A stretch of DNA of 64,000 nucleotides from Atrina japonica (GCA_030159075.1 BROG01000451.1:397501-461500), one strand, 5' to 3'. Positions 18,401-30,353 are shown, counted from the stretch's first letter. The notes: generated by a model not told the origin, from the letters alone. A program made the numbers and translations.

Positions 18401-18870
18401 CATCAGGTGAGAGTAGGAGAGTTATATGTGACCCAATCAGGTCACATCAGGTGAGGGTAGGAGAGGTACATCTGACCCACATAGATCACATCAGGTGAGA
18501 GTAGGAGAGTTATATGTGACCCACATGGTTCACATCAGGAGACGGTAGGAGCAGTATAACTAATTCATACAGATCACAGTAGATGAGGGTAAGAACAGTA
18601 CATCTGACCCACACAGATCACAGTAGGTGAGGGTAGGAGAAGTACATCTGACCCACACAGATCACAGTAGGTGAGGGTAGGAGAAGTACATCTGACCCAC
18701 ACAGATCACAGTAGGTGAGGGTAGGAGAAGTACATCTGACCCACACAGATCACATCAGGTTAGGGTAGGAGAAGTACATCTGACCCACACAGATTACATC
18801 ACGTTAGGGTAGGAGCTGTATATCTGACCCACACAGATCACATCTCATAGATCACATAAGGCAAGGGTAA
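15449..18870. repeat. 44/43-bp minisatellite, about 78 copies in four subfamilies
   Basis: Tandem units share the core TGACCCACAYAGATCACATC followed by AGGTGAGG. Four blocks differ in the variable half: GCTTAGAGCTGTGTATC (15.5-16.2 kb, 44 bp), ATAGGAGCAGGATATTGG (16.2-17.55 kb, 43 bp), GTAGGAGAAGTATATC (17.65-18.1 kb) and GTAGGAGAGTTATATG or GTAGGAGAAGTACATC (18.1-18.85 kb). Units within a block are nearly identical, showing local homogenisation. Confidence 0.95.
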
Positions 18871-19479
18871 GTTCTCAGCCATGTATACATAGATAGATCT
18901 CGGTATCACACCAACATAATTATGGTAGGAACTGAAGTGTTCCAAGTGATCACCATTAGACATTATCTATCTCCACCTGATCATAACTGGCATTGGCCTT
19001 TAGTACATATGGTAATATATTAGTATATGATGGTACCTTTATCATTATATTGCGGGATGGTTGTCGCTAAAACATACTTCTTAACTAGTAATTAATGATA
19101 CCAAATACAAAATGAGATGCCAACGTCAAGTGAAAAAATAATAGTAAGTGCAGATCAGATGATAAAAAATAGTGGCCATATATTCTGATATAACCACAAC
19201 TGTATGTACCAGTGATACATAAAAAAGAGATGTCAGACTGTAAATATCAAAGGCCTAAGGATGTATATGTAATACACACATGCTGTCATAGGAAAGCAAT
19301 GGTCAGTTATTGTTTGTCCAGTATTGGTCATAACAAGGACATAAGCCCTGAGGGGTGATTTTCTATCTCACTTGTCATGTCCAGTAATATGATACTATCA
19401 ATGTTTATCTCTTATTAGGGTTCAAGTTTCATTAGTGTCTCATACACTGGAATTATCTGACTTATTTGACTTTTTTTTC
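18871..19479. other. AT-rich host DNA, no gene seen
   Basis: No open frame of note and no clear repeat; it separates two tandem arrays. Confidence 0.5.
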
Positions 19480-20165
19480 CTGATGTTCAAAGTCAGTTGG
19501 ATTTAAGGTAGGATCTCTTTTGTTACTTTAAGTATATGTACAGGGCATATTTGACTTTTTCCCTGATGTTCAGACTACAGCAGGGTTAAGGTAAGACTTG
19601 TTAAAGTACATGTACAGGGCATATTGGACTTTTTTATGGTGTACCAAGTACAGTAGGGTTAAGGTTAAACTTATTTGAATATATATACAGTAAAACCTGC
19701 TATAGCGGCCACCTCTATATAAGGATCACCTGTCTATAAAGGTCAGTTTTGAAAAGTCCCTTGACTGCATACTTCAACTAAATTGAACCTGTGTATAAGA
19801 GTCACCTGCACATAAAGGCCAATATTTTCTGGTCCCTTGGGTGGCCCCTATATACAGGTTTTACTGTATATGTACAAGGTACATTTGACGTTTCTGTGGA
19901 GTACGGAGTTTAGTAAAGTTAAGGTAAGACTTGTTAAAGTACATGTACAGGGCATATTTGACTTTTTTGTGGTGTACCAAGTACAGTAGGGTTAAGGTTA
20001 AACTTGTTTGAATATATATATATGTACAAGGTACATTTGACGTTTCTGTGGAGTACAGAGTTCAGTAAAGTTAAGGTAAGACTTGTTAAAGTACATGTAT
20101 AGCCTAGGGCATATTTGACTTTTTTGTGGTGTACAGAGTACAGCAGGATTAAGGTTAAACTTGTT
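19480..20165. repeat. Degenerate tandem repeat (about 100-180 bp units) around a short DNA element
   Basis: Recurring words GTACATGTACAGGGCATATT, GACTTTTTTGTGGTGTAC and CAGTAGGGTTAAGGTTAAAC occur at least four times in order. The series is interrupted by the element at 19688-19866, so the repeat predates that insertion or was copied around it. Confidence 0.75.
19688..19866. mobile_element. 179-bp MITE with perfect 12-bp terminal inverted repeats
   Basis: It begins CAGTAAAACCTG and ends CAGGTTTTACTG, and is flanked on both sides by TA. Terminal sequence and TA target fit Tc1/mariner-pogo type elements. It has no coding capacity. Confidence 0.75.
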
Positions 20166-20167
20166 TA

Positions 20168-20923
20168 TATGTATGGCTCGAACGTCAAAACCTTGAAGTT
20201 CTCAAAACCTCGAAATTTTGTACAGGTCCTGATTTTTTCTCCTTCATAAAATAAGTAAATTTACTCTCAGTCTATCGAACGTTGAAACCTCAAAGTTCTT
20301 GAAGCCTCGAAGTCGATTTGAAGTCCCGATTTATATATTCCTTTATATTTCACTCTCAAAACCTCAAACTTTGAGTAATTATCGTGGAATATATAAACAG
20401 TCAATGTGTTAGCCAGAATGACACTGAGATCCTTACCAGGCAGATTAAACAAAAGGTGTTTTGATAAGTGACGAGTATGTTCGGACCAAATCCAGTAGTA
20501 ATTGACAGGATTGTTTATAAATTAAGATCAATCAAAACAGAAGAACAATATACTAAACACGCATCATAGATTACAATTTTTGTGTACATGTGTAACGGCC
20601 AATTCGTAATTTAGCTTTTACATCAAGTGGTACTGCACAGAAATTATTCTAACATTTTATACCTCATACATATGTCGATTTATATCCTAATGGGCCCTGA
20701 TGTAAAATAAAGATAACATATTTACCGTTTTTCATGTTTGAGAACTAGGTACGGAGACTTTATTTTCATGTCAATTATGAAAACAAGCATCCCTTGTTTT
20801 GTATAGTATAAGAACCTAAATCAGTCGGAATGTTGATTTCCGGAACTCTCGAAAACTTGGAAGTCTTGAAACCTTGAAGTTTTTCGGTGGTCCCATGGAC
20901 TTTGAGGTATCAAGAGTCACCTG

Positions 20924-20925
<2 letters not shown>
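20168..20925. mobile_element. Possible remnant of a DNA transposon
   Basis: Related words in opposite orientation occur near both ends: ACCTCAAAGTTCTTGAAGCC near 20290, and the reverse of ACTTTGAGGTATCAAG near 20900, with further AACCTTGAAGTT words at 20195 and 20870. No transposase frame remains. The limits are approximate. Confidence 0.35.
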
Positions 20926-21038
<113 letters not shown>

Positions 21039-21189
21039 ACTCATAAACTCATAATATATAACTCATAAACAATGGACTCTTCTATAAATCAATGACTTAT
21101 AGCAGTCCAAATGTGTCTTTAGGAGTAAATTGGTTAAGTAAAGCATGTACATGTACAGGTCATATTTGATATTTTTATGTCCTTGGCCT

Positions 21190-21256
21190 GAAAGGGGCCC
21201 ACCCCTTTTTCCTGATTTTTGTAGTGCACTGGGCGCTTAGTGGGTCAAATACGGTA
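21190..21256. mobile_element. End of a dispersed inverted-repeat element
   Basis: GGGCGCTTAGTGGGTCAAAT followed by ACGGTA matches the right terminus of the element at 28576-28867. Only this end is clear here. Confidence 0.4.
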
Positions 21257-21589
21257 TGTGTACACTATAAAAATAGTTTCAGAATACATGTAATACCGGT
21301 AAATACTGACCAAATGAACTTTGAACTATCACAAAATATAGGTTAGACCTAAGGTTAACTACAGATGAGTATGCATGTATGTGTTGAAAGTTTGATGAAA
21401 TGTCCTGTATCAAATGTACATTATGTTTTAGCATAACTAACACGCATAGTCTGTGAATGTAAATACCTTGATGGGTCAATGATTACAGGCGACTTACATA
21501 TAGTGATGTATAATTAGTGCTCATCAAGTAATCTAATTACTCTGGGTCACCTTGTGAACAAGTTTAATTATCTAACAACAATTGGGTTA

Positions 21590-24560
21590 GCTTGGCCCCT
21601 GTGGTTAGAGTCATCCACAATTAAGTGGTCCTGTGTTAAATGCCTGGTCTCTGTGGTTAGAACATCTACCTTACAATCAAGAGGTCCTATGTTAAATGCC
21701 TGGTCTCTGTGGTTAGAATATCTACCTTACAATCAAGAGGTCCTGTGTTAAATGCCTGGTCTCTGTGGTTAGAACATCTACCTTACAATCAAGAGGTCCT
21801 GTGTTAAATGCCTGGTCTCTGTGGTTAGAACATCTACCTTACAATCAAGAGGTCCTGTGTTAAATGCCTGGTCTCTGTGGTTAGAACATCTACCTTACAA
21901 TCAAGAGGTCCTGTGTTAAATGCCTGGTCTCTGTGGTTAGAACATCTACCTTACAATCAAGAGGTCCTGTGTTAAATGCCTGGTCTCTGTGGTTAGAACA
22001 TCTACCTTACAATCAAGAGGTCCTGTGTTAAATGCCTGGTCTCTGTGGTTAGAATATCTACCTTACAATCAAGAGGTCCTGTGTTAAATGCCTGGTCTCT
22101 GTGGTTAGAACATCTACCTTACAATCAAGAGGTCCTGTGTTAAATGCCTGGTCTCTGTGGTTAGAACATCTACCTTACAATCAAGAGGTCCTGTGTTAAA
22201 TGCCTGGTCTCTGTGGTTAGAACATCTACCCCTTACAATCAAGAGGTCCTGTGTTAAATGCCTGGTCTCTGTGGTTAGAACATCTACCTTACAATCAAGA
22301 GGTCCTGTGTTAAATGCCTGGTCTCTGTGGTTAGAACATCTACCTTACAATCAAGAGGTCCTGTGTTAAATGCCTGGTCTCTGTGGTTAGAACATCTACC
22401 TTACAATCAAGAGGTCCTGTGTTAAATGCCTGGTCTCTGTGGTTAGAACATCTACCTTACAATCAAGAGGTCCTGTGTGTTAAAGCCTGGTCTCTGTGGT
22501 TAGAACATCTACCTTACAATCAAGAGGTCCTGTGTTAAATGCCTGGTCCCTGTGGTTAGAACATCTCCCTTACAATCAAGAGGTCCTATGTTAAATGCCT
22601 GGTCCCTGTGGTTAGAACATCTACCTTACAATCAAGAGGTCCTGTGATAAATGCCTGGTCTCTGTGGTTAGAACATCTCCCTTACAATCAAGAGGTCCTG
22701 TGTTAAATGCCTGGTCCCTGTGTTTTTTAAAGTACCAACCTTACAATCAAGAGGTCCTGTGTTAAATGCCTGGTCCCTGTGGTTAGAACATCTACCTTAC
22801 AATCAAGAGGTCCTGTGATAAATGCCTGGTCTCTGTGGTTAGAACATCTCCCTTACAATCAAGAGGTCCTGTGTTAAATGCCTGGTCCCTGTGTTTTTTA
22901 AAGTACCAACCTTACAACCAAGGGGTTCTGTGTTAAATGCCTGGTCCCAGTGGTTAGAGCACCCACCTTACAACCAAGGGGTTCTGTGTTAAATGCCTGG
23001 TCCCAGTGGTTAGAGCACCCACCTTACAACCAAGGGGTTCTGTGTTAAATGCCTGGTGCCAGTGGTAAGAGCACCCACCTTACAACCAAGGGGTTCTGTG
23101 TTAAATGACTGGTGCCTGTTGTTAGAGCACCCATATCACAATAACGAGGTTCTGTGTTAAATGCCTGGCCCCTGTTGTTAGAGCACCCACCTCATAATAC
23201 TGAGGTTCTGTGTTAAATGACTGGCACCTGTGGTTCATGGTGTTAATGCACCCACCTTAAAGTCAAGAGGTTCCGTGTTAAATGACTTGCACCTGTTGTT
23301 AGAGCCACCTTACAATCAACAGGTTCTGTGTTAAATGCCTGGTTTCTGTGGTTGGAGCACCAATCTCACAATCAAGAGGTTTTGTGTTAAACGACTGCAC
23401 CTGTTGTTCATAATGTTAGAGCATCCACCTCACAATCAAGAGGTTCTGTGTCATATGACTTGTGGCTGTTGTTAGAGCACCCACCTCACAATCAAGAAGT
23501 TCTGTGTCATATGACTTGTGGCTGTTGTTAGAGCACCCACCTCACAATCAAAAGGTACTGTGTCATATGACTTATGGCTGCTGTTAGAGCACCCACCTCA
23601 CAATCAAGAGGTTCTGTGTCAAATGACTTGTGGCTGTTGTTAGAGCACCCACCTCACAATCAAGAGGTTCTGTGTCATATGACTTGTGGCTGTTGTTAGA
23701 GCACCCACCTTACAATCAAGAGGTTCTGTGTCTTATGACTTATGGCTATTGTTAGAGCACCCACCTCACAATCAAGAGGTTCTGTGTCATATCACTTGTG
23801 GCTGTTGTTAGAGCACCCACCTAACAATCAAGAGGTTCTGTGTCATATGACTTGTGGCTGTTGTTAGAGCACCCACCTTACAATCAAGAGGTTCTTGTCA
23901 TATGACTTGTGGCTGTTGTTAGAGCACCCACCTCACAATCAAGAGGTTCTGTGTCATATGACTTATGGCTGTTGTTAGAGCATCCACCTCACAATCAAGT
24001 GGTTCTGTGTCATATGACTTGTGGCTGTTGTTAGAGAACCCACCTTACAATCAAGAGGTTCTGTGTCATATGACTTATGGCTGTTGTTAGAGCACCCACC
24101 TCACAATCAAGAGGTTCTGTGTCATATGACTTGTGGCTGTTGTTAGAGCACCCACCTTACAATCAAGAGGTTCTTGTCATATGACTTGTGGCTGTTGTTA
24201 GAGCACCCACCTCACAATCAAGAGGTTCTGTGTCATATGACTTATGGCTGTTGTTAGAGCATCCACCTCACAATCAAGTGGTTCTGTGTCATATGACTTG
24301 TGGCTGTTGTTAGAGAACCCACCTTACAATCAAGAGGTTCTGTGTCATATGACTTGTGGCTGTTGTTAGAGCACCCACCTTACAATCAAGAGGTTCTGTG
24401 TTATATGACTTGTGGCTGTTGCTAGAGCACCCACCTCACAATCAAGAGGTTTCATATCTAATGCATAGTTCCAATGGTTTGAGCATCAACCTTATAATAT
24501 GTAGGTTCCATGTCTAATGTTTTGTCCCAGTGATTTGAGCACCAACTCTACATGTATGAT
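21590..24560 (+). repeat. 56-bp minisatellite (about 53 copies) resembling an amplified tRNA-like SINE head
   Basis: The unit runs TGCCTGGTCTCTGTGGTTAG, AACATCTACCTTACAATCAA, GAGGTCCTGTGTTAAA. Units from 21.64 to 22.5 kb are nearly identical; those after 22.9 kb drift to GTTAGAGCACCCACCTCACA with AGGTTCTGTGTC. The segment reads like a tRNA: an A-box-like TGGYCYCTGTGGTTAGAG, an anticodon-arm-like middle and a B-box-like GGTTCTGTGTC about 40 bp later. Frames through it are repeat artefacts. Confidence 0.92.
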
Positions 24561-25320
24561 CTTGCGACTTGTGGTTTAGGTTTTTATTATGTTTTAGATG
24601 TGGTTTAAGGTTTGATAACATTTTACATGTGGTTTATGGTTTTATAACATTTTACATGCAGTTTAAAGTTTGATTACATTTTACATGCATTTTAATGTTT
24701 TATTACATTTTACATGCGGTTTAAGATTTTATAACATTTTGCATGCTTTTCCTGTCTTTCGGATGAGAGAGTAAAATCCGAGGTCACGTGTCACAATAGG
24801 TTTCGGCACATTAAAGAACCCTGACTGCTCAATGGCTGAGCATAGACTAAATTTTTAAAGCCCTTAACTGGCATTGAATGATGTTTCCATATGAGTGAAA
24901 GATTCTTGAGACAACAACAACACACCATTTTACATGTGGTTTAAGGTTTCATGTTTTACATTCAAAGTTTTACAACATTTTACATGTGGTTTAAGGTTTC
25001 ATGTTTTACATGCAGTTGAAAGTTTTACAACATTTTATATGTGGTTTAAGGTTTCATGTTTTACATTCAAAGTTTTACAACATTTTACATGTGGTTTAAG
25101 GTTTCATGTTTTACATTCAAAGTTTTACAACATTTTACATGTGATTTTATGTTTTCATGTTGTACATATTGTTTAAGGTTTTATTACATTTTACACGTGT
25201 TTAAGGATTTATCATGTTCCACGATGTTTAAGGTTTTATAACATTTTACACGTGGTTTAAGGTTTTATAACATTTTATATGTGATTTACATGTTCTACAT
25301 ATGGCTTAAGGTTTTACACA
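24561..25320. repeat. About 30-bp AT-rich minisatellite, split by a SINE
   Basis: Units of ACATTTTACATGTGGTTTAA plus GGTTTTATA occur at 24,580-24,745 and again at 24,926-25,310. The gap between the two blocks is exactly the SINE fragment. Confidence 0.85.
24746..24925 (+). mobile_element. 5'-truncated SINE inserted in the 30-bp array
   Basis: The body matches the 60415-60691 SINE (ATGAGAGAGTAAAA, CACTGCTCAATGGCTG-like and CCATATGAGTGAAAGATTCT words) and ends in ACAACAACAACACAC. Flanks CATTTTGCATG (24735-24745) and CATTTTACATG (24926-24936) look like an 11-bp target duplication with one mismatch, or two array units. Confidence 0.7.
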
Positions 25321-27728
25321 GATATGTAACACAGCCTGGCCTGATGTGAGTGCCAGTGACAGGTAATGGATGTGTCAGTGAATGCTAAGTAGTAAAGAAT
25401 GTACGGACACCACAATGCTACAGGTCTTCTGTTTCCATATTTGTAGGAGTCTACGTCATACGCACTCTACTTGAACAGCACGAAGTAAACAAAAACATAT
25501 TAGTGTAAAGAGTCAGAGGTAGTAATTTACCTATCTGGCAGGTGTAATTTACCTGGCTGACAGAGAAGAGAAAGAAACAGGCATTGAATGTCTTCCTGAC
25601 TGCAACAAAAGGCATTATACATTTTGTAACAAAGGTAAGTATATCTAGATCATGAAGAATTAGAGCTATATTTCTCGAGAAAATAACAGTTAAATGTTAA
25701 TTAAATATATTGATATTTAATTATTCTCACCCCTATGTATTGTAATGGACTGGTCTAAATGTGTGGGTCTGTGAGACTATTCTATTGTGATTCGTTGACT
25801 TACACAATCATGCATATATACATGATATATGTATATATATGAATGTGCGTATTACATCAACGACAAAAAAAATTAATTTGAGATCTTTCAAAACAAACAG
25901 GATCTGAAAGTGTAAATCTAGATTTTGGTTTAAGTGAAGAAAGTGTATAAATGGTGATTCAACATCACATGTACAAGTGGGGGAGGGGGTTGTACCAATT
26001 ACCAGTCATTTTGTTCATTGGAATTTACAGCTGTCTAAAGGCAGGTTCACCTGATAGAATAAGTCTTATTTTTCCTAAATTTTAGACAATTTCATCAGAT
26101 GTGTATATATCTTCATCTTTTAAAACTCCCTACTTATAGGAGCAAAGACACTTGCAAAATGTATGAATATGGACAAGAAATATAATTGTTACTGTAACTT
26201 GAATATATTAAAAACACAACTGAATTTTGATACATTTGAGAAAAATACATCTAGAATAAATTTGACTTGTTGTTTTGACAAGAATGAAAAAGATTGTTAT
26301 ACCTGGTATTTATAATTCATTGAAATGAGTAACACAAGACAGGTGTTCAACTGGAGAAAACTTCATATTTCTTTTGGAATATATCCCATCCCTTTGGGTG
26401 CCTAGAGATCGTTTCTCCAGGCAAAGTTATCTTTCTTGCGTATGAAAAAAATAAAGGTAGCAGGAAGTCAAGCAGATGTGAACTTGGACAAGCAAAAGAG
26501 ATGTCATCAGGCAATGAAGGATGAAATTGCCAATTTGGTGGGAAATAAGGAGTCGCCAAATGCTATAAAAGTCCACGGAATTAACAATCAAATTCTTCAG
26601 GGAAAAAGACCTGGAGAACACTGATCTCAAAGCTTTTTTTTCTGCAGTAATTCATAATCCTATACATGTCTATTTTTGAGTGCAAGCATACCCAAGAAAA
26701 CTTTCATTTAGTTTAAACAACAATCTATTGTTTAAAAGTGAGGGACATATGAAGATTTGTACAAAAATGTTGAATGTTTATACATTGTAAAGGAAGCTAT
26801 TAATTACTACAATGTATTACCAGTTTTTTTATATATATAAATTTCATCATGGTTTGAATTTCATTGATAAAATGACAACAACAGTATTAACAAAATTAGA
26901 ACCCCCCCCCCCCAAAAAAAAAAAAGTGTGATTCTACAGTGTACAGAAAAGTGTCCAGCTGACATTTATGCTAGTATCAATCTGAATTATAGAGCAAAAA
27001 CTCGGTTAAGTCACCATCATACATTGTATATTTGCATGATTTATTATAGAATTGCTGAAACTTTTAGAGGCATTTATTTTGATTACAGGGGTATACTTAG
27101 GACTACAATGTACAGATCAGTCATATGTAACATCCCATAATTGATGTTTCTTTTTAATCTTATTTTTTATTATACCTCTAATATGTATCTTTACTTCTGA
27201 TTAATCAAAATCTTATCATGTGATCTAAAACATTTCTTCTTATTTTACCTCTTTACTTCTGATTACGTGATCTAAAACATTTCTTCATGTCACCTGAAAC
27301 ATTTATGTCACCCTCAATGGCGATTTATGTCACCCTCTCGTGCACAGAAATGGATGCGCGTACGGTTCGTTTTTTTTTTTGTAGTAGGCCATGTGGTAAT
27401 TAGGTGTAACCTCTAGCACATACAATGTCCGTTTCATAACTCATAGATTACTCGATGCAGACTGGAATGAAGACAAACAACAGCCGAAATTTAATAAATA
27501 GACAGCATTGATACATTGTTGTCAAGTATATTTGCTGGAGTCAACCTTGATGGAGGCTTAAGATTAAAAAAATAAAAAATTAAAAAAAACGACACAAAGA
27601 ACGATAAAACATATTAATAGTGTTGAGTACAGAAGGCACTATGTCACACATGTAACAATCGTTATGAACTTACATACCCATAGGTCAGTTTGTTAGATAA
27701 GGTTTTATTGCCTTTCGGTATAATAAAA
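25321..27728. other. AT-rich host DNA, no gene seen
   Basis: No domain-bearing frame; opposite-strand frames at 26.35-26.63 kb are short and overlap each other. A C12 run followed directly by an A12 run lies at 26902-26925. Confidence 0.5.
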
Positions 27729-27858
27729 CAATTTTTGCCCTTGTTTTGGGTTGACATGAATATTTGCTGACCCTCAAGGTGTTATGTCACCCTAAGGTGA
27801 TATAACACCTCTTGAGTGGACAAATATTCATGTCAACCCAAAACAAGGGCAATAATTG
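27729..27858. mobile_element. 130-bp foldback element
   Basis: CCCTTGTTTTGGGTTGACAT on the left arm is mirrored by ATGTCAACCCAAAACAAGGG on the right. The inner parts AAGGTGTTATGTCACCC and GGTGATATAACACCTC also pair, so the whole unit can fold into one long hairpin. No coding capacity; MITE-like. Confidence 0.8.
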
Positions 27859-28071
27859 TATAGTGTAGCTGTTATATCATCACTGTCCATTGTTTAAGTA
27901 TCACATATTTTGACCTGTGCCAAAGACTTCTTCACTGATGATGGTTCTTTAACTTGACTTACTTTACATGTACTACTACTACTACAGCATAGGACCTGGG
28001 ATTTAAGTCACAGATCTGTCTCACTTCTTATGCCGAGTTCTTGACAAAGGAAGCATTACCATTGTAAATAG

Positions 28072-28328
28072 TGGCTTCTGTGGCCGAATGGTTAGATAAA
28101 TGTGCTTTGAACCATAAAGTCTCTCGCATCTGGTCAGCACAAGTTCGAGCCCCACTGGAACCAAAGTGAGAAAGTTTGCCAGTTTACTTGCAGAAGGCTG
28201 GTGGTCTCTTCTCATTTACATTGTAACCGGGTTCTCTCCTCCACCATTAAAACCTGGTCGCTACCATGGTAACTGAAAAATTGTTGAGTGTGGCTTAAAA
28301 CACTAATCAGAATAAAAAAAATAAAAAC
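28072..28328 (+). mobile_element. tRNA-derived SINE
   Basis: A-box-like TGGCCGAATGGTTAGATAAA and B-box-like AGTTCGAGCCCCACT about 50 bp later resemble a Leu/Ser-type tRNA head. The body includes ACCGGGTTCTCTCCTCCACC, and the tail is an A-rich run after CACTAATCAGAATAAA. Confidence 0.75.
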
Positions 28329-28575
28329 TATTGTAAATATAAACATGCAACCAAAGTTTTAGCTCAGGAAAAAAGGTTGAATTAATAGCTCAAGCCCATC
28401 ATTTCTGCTATTAAGGCTCTATCAGACGAGTTCAAATTTTAAATTGAGGAATAAGGTCCAAAATAAGGAAATTGCTATTAGACAAGGCCAGATATTAAAT
28501 CTTAATGTACATGTATTGTCAAAATTATCAAAGAGTAATCATTATAAAAAAAAGAGAATTTCTTTTAAATGGTAA

Positions 28576-28867
28576 TACCATATTGGACTCAATAAATGCC
28601 CAGGGTACTACAAAAAATAGGAAAAAAGGGTGGATGCTTATTGGGACCAATTGATATTCAAATAGATGTAAACAGTTAATTTTTATGTGGTACATTTGTA
28701 TGGTGGTAAAGGGTTAGATAAATTGTTATTCATATTTTTCTGGTTCACATTTTCTTGTCAACCAGCTAGAAAAGATACTTGATCATGTGAAAAAAGGAGA
28801 GTAAATTTAAACTATAGGGTGAAGGGCGCTTACACGGACATGGGCGCTTATTGGGTCAAATACAGTA
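28576..28867. mobile_element. Short inverted-repeat DNA element, about 290 bp
   Basis: Left end TACCATATTGGACTCAATAA and right end TTATTGGGTCAAATACAGTA are imperfect inverted repeats of about 27 bp. Related ends lie at 21.2 kb and 61.17 kb. No coding capacity. Confidence 0.55.
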
Positions 28868-29530
28868 CATGTATATTAATTTTCGCAGAATTATTTCAAG
28901 ATTATAGATTGTGTAAATGAAATTCATTTTACTTTTCTGTAACCATTACTTTGATGTAATATTATTTCTAGATTATAATTTGTGTTAATGTATGTTTTCT
29001 TCTGTTATTACTGAGGACACCTATCAACATTTTTCTGTGGAGGGTAGGGGGCTAGAGATAAATTGTTACTTACATTTTTTTTCATCAACCGGCTGAAAAT
29101 GATATCAGATCATGTGTTAAAATATATTACTTAATTTATGAAACGTGCTAACAACTAAGGGTAGGACATGAAATGATCTTAAGTCATGAGAATGAGCTTT
29201 TCATGCAATGGTCGAAAGTTGTAAGTGTGGTCCAAAGACCAAGTCTCAAACCTAAGAGTCAGATCTTTTATAAAATCAGTCCCTGTATTCTTGGCTACAT
29301 CAGATCAGACACCTTAAACGTGTTAAATGTAACTATTTTCTTGCTAATGTTAGTAGTAGCAGATAGATTAGCATAAGAAACAAAAGCTTGACACACTAGT
29401 CTTTCTGGTGAAAGATGAAATAAGATTATTTGTTGCAGTAAGTCCTTCATATCAATCAAAACACACCTGTACTTAAGTCTCATATCACTGAGAATGTAGC
29501 ATTGGATGGTATCTAAACAATCTTAATTAC
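28868..29530. other. AT-rich host DNA, no gene seen
   Basis: No notable frame or repeat. CAACCAGCTAGAAAAGATA-like words near 28760 recur near 29090, a weak local duplication. Confidence 0.4.
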
Positions 29531-29534
29531 CGGT

Positions 29535-29725
29535 ATACCCCTGCAACAAAGTTGGGGGGATACTGGAATCAGTTTGTCTCTCTGTCTGTCTCTTTGTCTG
29601 TCTGCCTGTCTCTTAATCTGTCTATCTGTCCATCCATCTGTAGACACTATCTTGTCCACACAACTTTCTGAGAAAGTTATGCCCCCTTTTATACTAAACT
29701 TTTTCACTGAAAGCCTCATTATATA
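29535..29725 (-). repeat. Interspersed repeat with a TCTG/TCTC-rich core
   Basis: ATACCCCTGCAACAAAGTTG, a run of CTGTCTGTCTC words, then ACAACTTTCTGAGAAAGTTA and TGCCCCCTTTTATA. This arrangement is common in mollusc genomes to my knowledge. Orientation is uncertain. Confidence 0.4.
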
Positions 29726-29858
29726 CAATGGTCTTGAAAGCTAGAGAGAGATTTATGTTTAAACCCAAAAATGATGAGCATGCAAAGATCTGCAGACTAC
29801 AAAACAAATCTTGATGGAAATTGTCAATGGGAGATTTTTATTCTATTAAGCAGATTTT

Positions 29859-29861
<3 letters not shown>

Positions 29862-29932
<71 letters not shown>
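29862..29932. repeat. CT microsatellite
   Basis: About 35 CT repeats; the frame through it is an artefact. Confidence 0.97.
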
Positions 29933-29935
<3 letters not shown>

Positions 29936-30065
29936 ACTTAAACAATGATAAATTGAGAGAAAAAAAATCACCAAATATTGTAAATGTGATGGGAAATAAA
30001 CTCCTCATTGTTTGTCAGTAAAAGTTGGTGAATAAAGCTGTGAAACACTCCTACAGACTCTGCCA

Positions 30066-30312
30066 TAATTTTTTGATTTTGATTTTGATTAATGCCACCC
30101 TCAACAATTTTTCAGTTATATGGTGTTGGGCAGTTTTTAATGGTGGAGGAGAGAACCCGGTTACAATTAATGTACCCAGGAAGAGACCACCGACCTTCCA
30201 CAAGTAAATTGGTAACCTTTCTCACAAAAATCAGTTTAGGTTCCAGTGGTAAACAGATGTGAGAGACTTCATGGTTTGACACGCGATGCTTCATTCAGCC
30301 ATGGAGTCTCCT
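30066..30312 (-). mobile_element. Degenerate tRNA-derived SINE, reverse copy
   Basis: Reverse-oriented relative of the 28072-28328 SINE: CAACAATTTTTCAGTTATAT, GGAGGAGAGAACCCGGTTAC and CTTTCTCACAAAAATCAGTT in the expected reversed order, with a decayed head near 30,240-30,312. Confidence 0.55.
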
Positions 30313-30353
30313 GCCATAATTGTACCTAATAATACAATGGAACCTCAACTAAA

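Noticed and set aside
15449..18870. CRISPR-like array
   Set aside because: Units follow each other without unique spacers, and the host is a eukaryote; it is a minisatellite.
21590..24560. Cluster of functional tRNA genes
   Set aside because: The unit is too short (56 bp) for a tRNA, lacks an acceptor stem and has no good B box; only the resemblance to a SINE head is kept.
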